DNA of 64,000 bases from Chryseobacterium senegalense (GCA_001403755.1 CYUH01000015.1:288589-352588); one strand, 5' to 3'; positions 44,687-52,883 are shown, counted from the first letter of the stretch. The notes: a model not told the origin generated them from the sequence alone. Translations and numbers: made by a program.

Positions 44687-44757
44687 CGGGCATCGTCCAA
44701 TGGTAGGATACCGGTCTCCAAAACCGTTGATCAGGGTTCGAATCCTTGTGCCCGTGC
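44687..44757 (+). tRNA. tRNA-Trp (anticodon CCA)
   Basis: Acceptor ACGGGCA/TGCCCGT, discriminator G; anticodon loop CTCCAAA between CGGT and ACCG gives CCA. secE begins 12 bases later. Confidence 0.94.
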
Positions 44758-44769
44758 AAATAATAGATA

Positions 44770-44973
44770 ATGAGCTTAGTTGATTTTTTAAAAGGTTCTT
44801 ATACCGAATTTAAAGATAAAGTAGAGTGGCCTAAATGGCCAGATCTGCAATCTTCCACTATTGTAGTTACTATTGCTACTGTTATTTTAGCATTGTTTAC
44901 TTTCGGTGTAGATTCATTATTCAGTAAATCGATCGCCAATTTAATAACAATATTTATCAACCTGTTCAATTAA
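44770..44973 (+). CDS. secE: Preprotein translocase subunit SecE
   Basis: A 67-residue short-form SecE: amphipathic helix (FLKGSYTEFKDKVEWPKWPD) and a single transmembrane helix (STIVVTIATVILALFTFGVD), as in bacteria with one-helix SecE. It clamps SecY in the inner membrane. Located between tRNA-Trp and nusG as in most bacteria. Confidence 0.92.
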   Translation: MSLVDFLKGSYTEFKDKVEWPKWPDLQSSTIVVTIATVILALFTFGVDSLFSKSIANLITIFINLFN

Positions 44974-44987
44974 AATTATTTTCCAAA

Positions 44988-45530
44988 ATGAGTGACTTGA
45001 AGTGGTATGTTCTGAAATCCATCAGCGGACAGGAAAATAAGGTGAAGGCCTATATTGAGAATGAAATGAAGCGTCTTGGTTTCGAAGCTTACGTAACCCA
45101 AGTAGTCATTCCAATGGAAAAGGTAATCCAGATGAGAAATGGGAAGAAGGTTCCGAAAGAAAAACCTTATTACCCAGGTTACTTAATGGTAGAAGCTAAT
45201 TTGATGGGGGAAATTCCGCACATCATCAAAAATATTCCTGGAGTAATTTCTTTTTTAAGTTTGACCAAAGGCGGAGATCCAGTTCCGATGCGTAAAGCAG
45301 AGGTAAACCGAATGCTTGGTAGAATGGATGAACTTTCAGAATTCGCAGTAGATATTGAAATCCCTTATGTTGTTGGTGATAGTGTAAAAGTAATTGATGG
45401 GCCTTTCAATGGGTTTAATGGTACTGTGGAAAAAATCCACGAGGATAAAAAGAAAATAGAAGTATCTGTAATGATATTTGGTAGAAAAACTCCTATGGAA
45501 CTTAGCTTTATGCAGGTGGAGAAAGTGTAA
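44988..45530 (+). CDS. nusG: Transcription termination/antitermination protein NusG
   Basis: A 180-residue NusG: NGN domain (about 1-110: WYVLKSISGQENKVKAYIE, KPYYPGYLMVEANL) and a KOW domain (VGDSVKVIDGPFNGFNGTVE). It links RNA polymerase to Rho or the ribosome. 14 bases after secE. A terminator-like hairpin follows, and rplK has its own promoter. Confidence 0.97.
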   Translation: MSDLKWYVLKSISGQENKVKAYIENEMKRLGFEAYVTQVVIPMEKVIQMRNGKKVPKEKPYYPGYLMVEANLMGEIPHIIKNIPGVISFLSLTKGGDPVPMRKAEVNRMLGRMDELSEFAVDIEIPYVVGDSVKVIDGPFNGFNGTVEKIHEDKKKIEVSVMIFGRKTPMELSFMQVEKV

Positions 45531-45549
45531 GATACTTATAAAATATTAT

Positions 45550-45580
45550 AAAAAGACTGTTCAAAAGAGCAGTCTTTTTA
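45550..45580 (+). terminator. Terminator after nusG
   Basis: AAAAAGACTG (45550-45559) pairs with CAGTCTTTTT (45570-45579). The rest of the 283-base gap to rplK carries the rplK promoter and leader. Confidence 0.8.
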
Positions 45581-45686
45581 TTTGGAAAAATCTCAAATGT
45601 GTTCGCCAGATTTCTTCTGTAAGTACGGCTCTATCAAAATTGAAATAAAATTTTTATAACTCATTACTAAAAGTCAGTGGATTACA

Positions 45687-45717
45687 CTTGCAGATTCAAA
45701 AATAATTCTTAATTTTG
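45687..45717 (+). promoter_or_regulatory. rplKAJL promoter, CTTG-N19-TAATTTTG
   Basis: CTTG at 45687-45690 and TAATTTTG at 45710-45717, continuing as CAGTCC as at rpsU and tuf P1. Transcripts would have a leader of about 90 bases containing a weak hairpin (TAATAAATG/CATTCATTA, 45768-45791). Confidence 0.75.
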
Positions 45718-45813
45718 CAGTCCGAAATATAAGCTCGGTAGGTGAGAATCAGAGTTTATATAGAATAATAAATGCTTCCACATTCATTATTTACTAATTT
45801 TTAAAACAAAAAA

Positions 45814-46257
45814 ATGGCTAAAAAAGTCTTTAAAATGGTTAAACTCCAGGTTAAAGGAGGGGCAGCAAACCCTTCTCCACCAGTTGGACCAGCACTAGGT
45901 TCTGCCGGTGTGAACATCATGGAGTTTTGTAAACAATTTAACGGAAGAACGCAAGACAAGCCTGGGCAAGTTTTACCTGTAGTAATTACAGTTTACGAAG
46001 ACAAATCTTTTGAATTCGTTATCAAAACTCCACCAGCTGCGATCCAATTATTAGAAGCTTCTAAAGTGAAGAAAGGTTCTGGTGAACCAAACAGAGCGAA
46101 AGTAGGAGCGGTTACTTGGGCACAAGTACAAAAAATCGCAGAAGATAAAATGACAGATCTTAACTGTTTTACGTTAGACTCTGCGATGACTATGATCGCA
46201 GGTACTGCAAGATCTATGGGATTGAGAGTAACAGGAACTAAACCAACTAACGCTTAA
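45814..46257 (+). CDS. rplK: Ribosomal protein uL11
   Basis: A 147-residue uL11 of normal length: [20 protein letters not shown] (N-terminal domain with the thiostrepton-site prolines) and the C-terminal rRNA-binding domain ([20 protein letters not shown]). Stalk-base protein next to the GTPase centre. First gene of rplK-rplA-rplJ-rplL. Confidence 0.98.
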   Translation: MAKKVFKMVKLQVKGGAANPSPPVGPALGSAGVNIMEFCKQFNGRTQDKPGQVLPVVITVYEDKSFEFVIKTPPAAIQLLEASKVKKGSGEPNRAKVGAVTWAQVQKIAEDKMTDLNCFTLDSAMTMIAGTARSMGLRVTGTKPTNA

Positions 46258-46268
46258 AACTAGTAGAA

Positions 46269-46961
46269 ATGGCAAAATTAACAAAAAAGCAAAAGGAAGC
46301 TTTTAGCAAAATTGAGAAAAACAAAATTTACAGTCTTGACGAAGCTTCTGCTTTGGTGAAAGAAGTAAACTTTGCAAAATTTGACGCTTCTGTAGATATC
46401 GCAGTTAGATTGGGAGTTGATCCTAGAAAAGCTAACCAAATGGTAAGAGGGGTTGTATCTCTTCCTCACGGTACCGGTAAAGATGTAAAAGTTTTGGCGC
46501 TTGTAACTCCTGATAAGGAAGCGGAAGCTAAAGAAGCTGGTGCAGATTATGTAGGTCTTGACGAGTACTTACAGAAAATAAAAGATGGCTGGACTGATGT
46601 TGACGTGATCGTTACCATGCCAGCTGTAATGGGAAAACTAGGTCCATTAGGTAGAGTATTAGGTCCAAGAGGATTGATGCCAAACCCTAAATCAGGAACT
46701 GTTACCATGGAAATCGGTAAAGCTGTAACAGAAGTGAAAGCTGGTAAAATCGATTTCAAAGTTGACAAATATGGTATTATCCACGCTGGAATTGGTAAAG
46801 TATCTTTCGATTCTGCTAAAATTAAGGAAAACGCACAAGAATTGGTGCAAACTTTAATTAAATTGAAACCAACTGCAGCTAAAGGTACTTATGTAAAAAG
46901 TATATACTTATCTTCTACCATGAGTCCGGGTATTGCAATCGATACTAAATCTGTAAACTAA
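46269..46961 (+). CDS. rplA: Ribosomal protein uL1
   Basis: A 230-residue uL1 with [31 protein letters not shown] (the family signature) and the RNA-binding C-terminal segment. It forms the L1 stalk. It starts 11 bases after rplK; in other bacteria it represses its own operon by binding the mRNA, not tested here. Confidence 0.98.
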   Translation: MAKLTKKQKEAFSKIEKNKIYSLDEASALVKEVNFAKFDASVDIAVRLGVDPRKANQMVRGVVSLPHGTGKDVKVLALVTPDKEAEAKEAGADYVGLDEYLQKIKDGWTDVDVIVTMPAVMGKLGPLGRVLGPRGLMPNPKSGTVTMEIGKAVTEVKAGKIDFKVDKYGIIHAGIGKVSFDSAKIKENAQELVQTLIKLKPTAAKGTYVKSIYLSSTMSPGIAIDTKSVN

Positions 46962-46975
46962 AATCTGATAAGACA

Positions 46976-47572
46976 ATGACAAAAGAAGATAAAGTATTAG
47001 TAATACAAGAAATAAAAGAAATGTTACAAGACGCGAAAGTGGTTTATGTAGCAAATCTTGAAGGAATGAATGCTGCGTCGACTTCAGATTTTAGAAGACA
47101 AGCATTTAAACAAAACATTACACTTAAAGTTGTAAAAAATACATTGTTGCAGAAAGCAATGGAACAAATCGACGGAGTAGATTACTCTGAAATGTTCCCA
47201 ACTTTCAAAGGAAACACAGCGGTAATGGTAGCTGACACAGCTAACGCACCAGCTAAATTAATCCAGGGATTCAGAAAAAAAGCTGAATTTCCTGCTTTGA
47301 AATCTGCTTTCTTACAAGAGACTTTCTACATCGGTGATGAAAACTTAGGAACTCTTGCCAACATCAAGTCAAGAGAAGAAATGATCGGAGAAATCATCGG
47401 ATTGCTTCAATCACCAATCAGAAACGTACTTTCTGCTCTTCAAAACAAACCGGAAACTGTTGAGGCAAAAGTCGAAGAAACTGCTGCTCCAGCTGCTGAA
47501 GAAACCAAAGTAGAAGAAACCGCAGCTCCAGAAGCTAGCGCTGAAGCTACGGACGCACCTAGTGCAGAGTAA
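46976..47572 (+). CDS. rplJ: Ribosomal protein uL10 with Ala/Glu-rich C-terminal tail
   Basis: A 198-residue uL10. Residues 1-160 are the normal rRNA-binding domain and helix that holds L7/L12 dimers ([47 protein letters not shown]). After it comes a tail of about 37 residues built from VEETAAP-like units ([21 protein letters not shown]), acidic and probably disordered, which makes the protein longer than the usual 165-175 residues. 14 bases after rplA. Confidence 0.96.
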   Translation: MTKEDKVLVIQEIKEMLQDAKVVYVANLEGMNAASTSDFRRQAFKQNITLKVVKNTLLQKAMEQIDGVDYSEMFPTFKGNTAVMVADTANAPAKLIQGFRKKAEFPALKSAFLQETFYIGDENLGTLANIKSREEMIGEIIGLLQSPIRNVLSALQNKPETVEAKVEETAAPAAEETKVEETAAPEASAEATDAPSAE

Positions 47573-47625
47573 TTAGACTCAAAAAAAATCAAAATAAATC
47601 GTTCAACAAATTAAAACATTACAAA

Positions 47626-47991
47626 ATGTCAGATTTAAAAAATTTAGCGGAAACGCTAGTAAACCTAACCGTAAAAGACGTAAATGAATTAGCTGCTATC
47701 CTTAAGGATGAGTACGGAATCGAACCAGCTGCTGCTGCTGTAGTTATGGCTGCAGGTGGTGGTGAAGCTGCTGAAGAAAAAACAGAATTCGATGTAATTC
47801 TTAAATCAGCAGGTGCTTCTAAATTAGCTGTAGTTAAATTGGTAAAAGATTTAACAGGTGCTGGTCTTAAAGAAGCTAAAGATATGGTAGACGGTGCTCC
47901 TGCTCCTATCAAAACTGGTGTTTCTAAAGATGAAGCTGAAGCTTTGAAAAAACAATTAGAAGAAGCTGGTGCTGAAGTAGAATTGAAGTAA
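47626..47991 (+). CDS. rplL: Ribosomal protein bL12 (L7/L12)
   Basis: A 121-residue bL12: N-terminal dimerisation part ([20 protein letters not shown]), Ala-rich hinge ([17 protein letters not shown]) and the C-terminal factor-binding domain ([32 protein letters not shown]). In most bacteria rpoB follows at once; here 4.9 kb separates them. Confidence 0.98.
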   Translation: MSDLKNLAETLVNLTVKDVNELAAILKDEYGIEPAAAAVVMAAGGGEAAEEKTEFDVILKSAGASKLAVVKLVKDLTGAGLKEAKDMVDGAPAPIKTGVSKDEAEALKKQLEEAGAEVELK

Positions 47992-48013
47992 TTTTTAATT
48001 CATAAAATTGATA

Positions 48014-48045
48014 GGGCTGTTTCAGTAATGAGGCAGCTTTTTTTT
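48014..48045 (+). terminator. Terminator after rplL
   Basis: GCTGTTTCA (48016-48024) pairs with TGAGGCAGC (48029-48037, two G-U), then eight Ts. It closes the ribosomal protein operon before the inserted genes. Confidence 0.75.
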
Positions 48046-48088
48046 ATTAATTCTTTCACTAATTAATGTATATAATTTTTTTTTACTG

Positions 48089-48096
48089 TATATTTG
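48089..48096 (+). promoter_or_regulatory. Promoter at the left end of the inserted segment, -7 box TATATTTG
   Basis: Perfect TAnnTTTG followed by CAAG. It lies upstream of the broken small gene (48246) and the surface-protein gene (48620), and could drive both. Confidence 0.6.
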
Positions 48097-48245
48097 CAAG
48101 TTGAATATTTTAATGCAAAATCATTTGTTCAAAACACACAAATTGATAAAAAAAATACTTTATATTATTAGTAAAAGGGAAGATTCTTTTTCTCTATTGC
48201 TCCTTAAATTAGTTGGGGGGAACTATAAAACACAAACTGAAAAAA

Positions 48246-48548
48246 ATGAAGAAACACAACTATCCTTTTGATAGTTATTATTTTTTTGTCGTTAAAAGGC
48301 TTTACAATTTATTAATTCGTAAGGCTTTACTTGTTATTCTTTTACACCTATCTACTTACATTTATTCTCAAGAAGTTTAGATTACTGGTTTAGAAAATAT
48401 TCATATTTCAGAAGGAGCTACTATTATAACAGAACATACTGATAATAAAATTACTGTAATTACTTCTTCATCCACAAAAACTTACACACAAGAAGAAAAA
48501 TTCCTAATTGCAAAAAAAGATGTTTACCAAAACAAAAAAAAGGTTTAA
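48246..48548 (+). pseudogene. Small secreted protein, interrupted by an in-frame TAG
   Basis: From the ATG at 48246 the frame reads MKKHNYPFDSYYFFVVKRLY, then a hydrophobic signal-like segment (ALLVILLHLSTYIYSQEV), then TAG at 48378-48380, and goes on in the same frame with ITGLENIHISEGATIITEHT, DNKITVITSSSTKTYTQEEK, ending at TAA 48546-48548: 101 codons in all. The post-stop sequence looks like genuine coding (beta-strand rich, no further stop). Either the gene is inactive or only a 44-residue peptide is made. The family is unrecognised; small secreted proteins of this look often precede large repeat proteins in Chryseobacterium (recollection). Confidence 0.65.
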
Positions 48549-48619
48549 AAATATAACCTCCTATTATGTTATATTATGTATTATACTTTTAAAATTATCA
48601 ACTTAATTATAGTTATATT

Positions 48620-51600
48620 ATGAAATTTTTTACAAAAATATTTTTTACATTAATGTTTTTTTCTCTGTTTGGGATAAATATTAATGCACAAAATTGCAGC
48701 TCACTTTACCTTTCTAATGCTGCTAATGGTAATGTGTATGATATCTCTGCACTTAATGGCACGCTACCTGCCCCTTTTACTACTTTAAATACCGCAGCAA
48801 ATAGTAATTTAGCAGTAGGTCCCAATCCTAGTAATTCGTCACAAACGGTATTTACATCTTCAGATATTGCTAGTGGTTCGCCAGTTTATGTAAGCAACAG
48901 CAGCATTGGTACTAATTTACCAGCAGAAGTTGGTGGGCTTACCGCTAACCCATCTGGAGGAACAGTTTACGGAGTTACTGCCAATAAAAATTTAATAAAA
49001 GCAAGCCCAGCTCCTGCAACTAATTTAGGTGCAATTACTGGTGATGCCACTTGGAGCGGTGGTACTGTTTCTTCTGATGCATTCTTCGATACTTCGGGAA
49101 ACATGTACGTAATTATCACCTCTGGAAGTTTAAAATACATCTATAAAATAGATACTACCACACGTGTTGCCACACAATATTTAGGATTAAGTGGAACTTT
49201 ACCTAATAATGTGCAAGGTTTAGCTTTCCATAACGGAAATATATATGCAGTAGAAGGTGGTAGAACAGGACTTATCATTGTATCTTCAGTTGCTAGAGTT
49301 TATGAAATTAACGCCAATACAGGTATTAGTACACTTAAAACAACTTATACGCTAGCAACTGGCTTAATATTCTCAGCTACAGATGATTTAGATTTAGCAT
49401 CTTGCCAAGCATTTACCCCACCATCTGCCCCTACTTGTAATGAGCTTTTTGGAGTGGTTAGTGGTAATCAATCAATTTATAGAATTAATCTTAGTGATTT
49501 AGAAACTACTGTCGTTGCAAATGGTTTTCCTAATACCCATGGTAATGCAGCTTATGGTCCGTCACCAAGTAATCTTTCTCAAAATCAATTTGTTGTCTCT
49601 CGAAACAATGCCAGTAGTAGTATTTATAGAGGGGTAGCTACATCTGGACTTACTACACTAAGTGACACTGGAAATACCATAGGTAGTCCGATTGGTTTAG
49701 GGACAGACCCATCAACAGGAATAGTTTATGGAATCAACAATAAAGTATTAACAAGATGGACGGGATCAGGTAATGGAACTACTGTAGGAACTATAACAGG
49801 AGACACTAACTGGACTAATGGTACAACACTTAATGACGTTGCTGTAGATAATGGTGGTAACTTATATTGTATCATTAATAATGGTGCAAGTAAAGTGTGG
49901 TTGTATAGAGTAAACCCTACCACTTTGGTAGCCTCACCTGTGGTACAAGTAAGCGGTACATATCCTACTAATCTTAATGCCACCAATGGTAATGGTTTGG
50001 CTTATTTAGGAGATGGTTTTTATTACAGTAGAATTAATGGTTCAAACACCGATATATGGAAATTAAATGCTATGACAGGGGCTTCTGTACTTGTTGGTAC
50101 AGTTAGCAGTAGATCTTTTGGAGATTTAGCATCTTGTGCTACCGTTACCAATGTACCCGCTACTTTTAATTTTAATTGTGGTGGATCTGGTGCTGGTTTA
50201 CAAAATGGCCCACTAATTGCCAATGGAACAACACAAACCAATACATTAAGAGTACCTATACAAAATGCAGTAAATGGTCTTGCAGAATTTACACTTACTG
50301 GCACAGGCATTTCTACATCTCCAAGTCCTTATACGGTTTTTGTAGCACAAGGAGCTACTTATGTAGATATTCCTTTTACCTATGACGGGAGCTCACCTAT
50401 TGGTAGCACATCAATTGCTGTTACCTCACCTAGAGCTACGGGCTCTTGTAGTATAACTATAAATATTGAAGGTGACTTGAATGCAGTGAATGACATCAAC
50501 CAAGTACCGCAAGGAGTTACGGCAACAGGCAGCGTTTTAACAAATGACGAAACAGCTTCCGGAAGCGGACCTATTTCTGTTCTTTCTGCAACTTATCTTA
50601 ATTCTGCAGGTGTGGTTACATCACTTCCATTAGGAAGTGCAACCCAAGTATATGATGCCAATGGAGTATTGGCAGGAACAATGACATTAAATGCCAACGG
50701 AACATATACTTTTGTTCCTGCAAGCGGCTATAACGGAACAGTACCGGTAAACTATGTGGCTTCGAATGCAGTAGGTTCTACCGATCCTGCATCACTATCA
50801 ATTAAAGTGATAAAAACACCAAGCAGTGGAAACAGTGCTCCAATTGCCCAAAATGACACTGCTTATACAGAAATTGGTACAAACGTTTCTTCTAGTGTCT
50901 TGGCAAACGATAGCGATCTGAATGGAAACACCTTAACGGTAACTTCTGCAACAGGATTAACAATCGGAACTGCAACAGTGGTTTCAGGAGTTGATGCAAA
51001 CGGAAATGCAGTTGCAAATGCAGGTTCATTAACCTTAAATTCAAACGGAACGTATACCTTTGTACCTAATGGAACCTTTGTAGGAACCATAAATCCAATC
51101 ACCTATACCATAAGTGATGGAAATAGTGGAACAGATACAGCCGTTCTGAACATTGTAGTTCTTCCTAATCAAGGAAACAATACTTTTGGTAATGATGATG
51201 CAAATTCTGCGTTACAAGGTGTTACAATGAGTGGAAATGTTCTGACAAATGATACTGATCCGGAAGGAAATTCACAGTCTGTAAGTTCTGCAACAGCAAA
51301 CGGTACAGCATTAACCATCGGTTCTGCAACAGCAATACCTGGAGTTGGAACCTTAACATTAAATGCTAACGGAACTTACACTTTCGTACCAAATGCAACT
51401 TATGTCGGAACAACTTCTGTAGTGTATACAGTTTGTGATAACGGAACGCCGCAATCTTGCGATACAGCAACGTTATATCTTACTTCTGTTTCTTTAGGAG
51501 TATGCTACAATTCAGTTACCAATACAGCAGCGGGACTACCGGTAAATCACGGAATTACTTTATTAAAGAGAGCCGGATCCAACAATGGAGGTTGGCCAAT

Positions 51601-51793
51601 GAACAGGAATTCTGCCCATACTGTATTGGAGTCTAATACCAAAGGTTTTGTTATTACCAGAGTTCCAACTTCAGGACTTTTAGCAATTGCAAATCCGGTA
51701 GAAGGAATGATGGTGTACGATACCACAGAACAATGTCTTAAAATTTATGCAGACGGAGTTTGGAGCTGCTTTAAAACTCCGGCTTGTCCATAA
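48620..51793 (+). CDS. Large secreted repeat protein (two propeller-like repeats, three Big_9/cadherin-like repeats)
   Basis: A 1057-residue protein with a signal peptide (about 1-23, LFGININA-QN). Residues about 28-262 and 272-503 are two copies of a module that each end in DLASC and contain GLTANPSGGTVYGVTANK / GLGTDPSTGIVYGINNK-type blades, suggestive of a beta-propeller. After a linker (FNFNCGGSGAGLQNG...) come three tandem cadherin/Big_9-like repeats (starting near 622, 739 and 853) with VLTNDE, LTLNSNGTYTFVP and related core motifs. The last 98 residues form a module (VLESNTKGFVITRV, EGMMVYDTTEQCLKIYADGV) shared with the next gene. No typical type IX C-terminal sorting domain was seen. 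Probably an exported adhesin-like protein. It sits inside the rplL-rpoB interval. Confidence 0.85.
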   Translation: MKFFTKIFFTLMFFSLFGININAQNCSSLYLSNAANGNVYDISALNGTLPAPFTTLNTAANSNLAVGPNPSNSSQTVFTSSDIASGSPVYVSNSSIGTNLPAEVGGLTANPSGGTVYGVTANKNLIKASPAPATNLGAITGDATWSGGTVSSDAFFDTSGNMYVIITSGSLKYIYKIDTTTRVATQYLGLSGTLPNNVQGLAFHNGNIYAVEGGRTGLIIVSSVARVYEINANTGISTLKTTYTLATGLIFSATDDLDLASCQAFTPPSAPTCNELFGVVSGNQSIYRINLSDLETTVVANGFPNTHGNAAYGPSPSNLSQNQFVVSRNNASSSIYRGVATSGLTTLSDTGNTIGSPIGLGTDPSTGIVYGINNKVLTRWTGSGNGTTVGTITGDTNWTNGTTLNDVAVDNGGNLYCIINNGASKVWLYRVNPTTLVASPVVQVSGTYPTNLNATNGNGLAYLGDGFYYSRINGSNTDIWKLNAMTGASVLVGTVSSRSFGDLASCATVTNVPATFNFNCGGSGAGLQNGPLIANGTTQTNTLRVPIQNAVNGLAEFTLTGTGISTSPSPYTVFVAQGATYVDIPFTYDGSSPIGSTSIAVTSPRATGSCSITINIEGDLNAVNDINQVPQGVTATGSVLTNDETASGSGPISVLSATYLNSAGVVTSLPLGSATQVYDANGVLAGTMTLNANGTYTFVPASGYNGTVPVNYVASNAVGSTDPASLSIKVIKTPSSGNSAPIAQNDTAYTEIGTNVSSSVLANDSDLNGNTLTVTSATGLTIGTATVVSGVDANGNAVANAGSLTLNSNGTYTFVPNGTFVGTINPITYTISDGNSGTDTAVLNIVVLPNQGNNTFGNDDANSALQGVTMSGNVLTNDTDPEGNSQSVSSATANGTALTIGSATAIPGVGTLTLNANGTYTFVPNATYVGTTSVVYTVCDNGTPQSCDTATLYLTSVSLGVCYNSVTNTAAGLPVNHGITLLKRAGSNNGGWPMNRNSAHTVLESNTKGFVITRVPTSGLLAIANPVEGMMVYDTTEQCLKIYADGVWSCFKTPACP

Positions 51794-51838
51794 AAAAAGC
51801 TTGGGGAAGATTCCAAAGTTTTCCCCGAAGCTTTTTTA
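51792..51838 (+). terminator. Terminator after the surface-protein gene
   Basis: AAAAAAGCTTGGGGAA (51793-51808) pairs with TTCCCC-G-AAGCTTTTTT (821-837 of the same kb, one bulged G), followed by Ts. Confidence 0.8.
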
Positions 51839-51871
51839 ATAAATTTTAAAAATAATTTAAAAAAAAAAGTT

Positions 51872-52447
51872 ATGAAAACATACATAAAAGTAATTTTTGC
51901 CGGTTTCCTGGGAATTGCAGGTGTTGCAAACTCACAGGTGATTATTGGTGATAATGTTGGCACTGCGCCTGCAGGTAATAAAGCATCCGTTTTGGTAGAA
52001 TTTGCTAATACCAATAACAAAGGAATTATTCTTCCTTATGTAAGAACAAAAGCTGCTGCTCCAACAGAAGGTTCAATTATTTTGGACGTATCTACACCTA
52101 CTGATGCACGAGTGAAGTTTTATAATAGCAATTCTACAACATCCGATAAATGGACAGATTTAAGCGGACAAGGTGCAGATGTAACAGCAACGCTTGCTTC
52201 GCAGCCAACAGCATCACAAGTTACAGAATCGAGTAGCTCGAAATCAATTATTGGTGCTAATTCTAGTAGTGTAACTGATGGTGTTTTGGTATTGGAGTCA
52301 GCTACAAAAGCTTTGTTACTTCCCATAGTGGATGATGTAAACAATATCCCAAGTCCTTCACCGGGGATGATGGTTTTTGTAAACAAAACCGGAGCAAAAA
52401 GATTAGCTGTTTTTAATGGAAGTAAATGGAGCTTCTGGAAGCCGTAA
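51872..52447 (+). CDS. Secreted protein sharing the C-terminal module of its neighbour
   Basis: A 191-residue protein with a signal peptide (about 1-21, GFLGIAGVANS-QV). Its last 60 residues (VLVLESATKALLLPIVDDV, PGMMVFVNKTGAKRLAVFNG, KWSFWKP) line up with the end of the preceding 1057-residue protein: VLES-TK, then GMMV(F/Y), then a Trp-Ser-(F/C)-(W/F)-K-P ending. An internal segment (NKGIILPYVRTKAAAPTEGS) is a related copy of the same module. Such modules are common at the ends of Bacteroidota secreted proteins and phage tail fibres. Function unknown; 78 bases and a terminator separate it from its neighbour. Confidence 0.75.
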   Translation: MKTYIKVIFAGFLGIAGVANSQVIIGDNVGTAPAGNKASVLVEFANTNNKGIILPYVRTKAAAPTEGSIILDVSTPTDARVKFYNSNSTTSDKWTDLSGQGADVTATLASQPTASQVTESSSSKSIIGANSSSVTDGVLVLESATKALLLPIVDDVNNIPSPSPGMMVFVNKTGAKRLAVFNGSKWSFWKP

Positions 52448-52488
52448 GCGACTGAGTTAAAACTGATTTTAACAAAATTTTATAACAG

Positions 52489-52514
52489 AACCATCTCTTC
52501 GGAGATGGTTTTTG
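52489..52514 (+). terminator. Terminator before the rpoB promoter
   Basis: AACCATCTC-TTCG-GAGATGGTT (52489-52510) with a stable UUCG loop and Ts; closes the inserted genes. Confidence 0.92.
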
Positions 52515-52546
52515 TTTGTGAAAACGGATAAAATTCCTTACATTTG
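52515..52546 (+). promoter_or_regulatory. rpoBC promoter, TTTG-N20-TACATTTG
   Basis: TTTG at 52515-52518 and TACATTTG at 52539-52546, followed by CACCTC. It immediately follows the terminator and implies an rpoB leader of about 330 bases. Confidence 0.75.
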
Positions 52547-52552
52547 CACCTC

Positions 52553-52883
52553 TTTTGGCGCTAATAATTGTTTGTAAATCAGTAAAATATTGAAACTCAA
52601 CTCTTTCGGTTGTACCGTTAGGGGTTTCGTGTTTATTGGTATACTGACAAAAATTTCCGTCAAAAGAAAAATCAAAAAAATATTTTGCACTACTCCGTGA
52701 AAAGATATACCGGCGTTGCAGTTAGAAAGGTGAATGAGCCAAAAGCCAAGTAAAAAGAACCACGACTTACTGATAGCGCCAAAAATCAACAGTCTTATCT
52801 TCCAGCTTCGGACTTCCAACTTCCAGCTTTTCTGATATTTTTTAACCAAAATATTTTTTAACCCCCATTCTTTACAAATTTTT
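52553..52883 (+). other. Long rpoB leader with a degenerate short repeat
   Basis: Predicted untranslated leader of rpoB. I recognise no gene; a minus-strand frame here has low-complexity content. Near its end (52797-52830) is the short imperfect repeat CTTCCAGCTTCGGA / CTTCCAACTTCCAGCTT, of a kind that (from memory) is scattered between genes in this clade. Confidence 0.5.

Noticed and set aside
50836..51480. DNA repeats in the surface-protein gene considered as a CRISPR-like or tandem DNA repeat array
   Set aside because: The similarity is at protein level (cadherin/Big_9-like domains) with long, diverged units inside one open frame.
52538..52849. Minus-strand ORF of 103 codons upstream of rpoB
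   Set aside because: Its start lies in the low-complexity CTTCCAGCTT repeat, it covers the rpoB promoter, and its translation resembles no protein I know.
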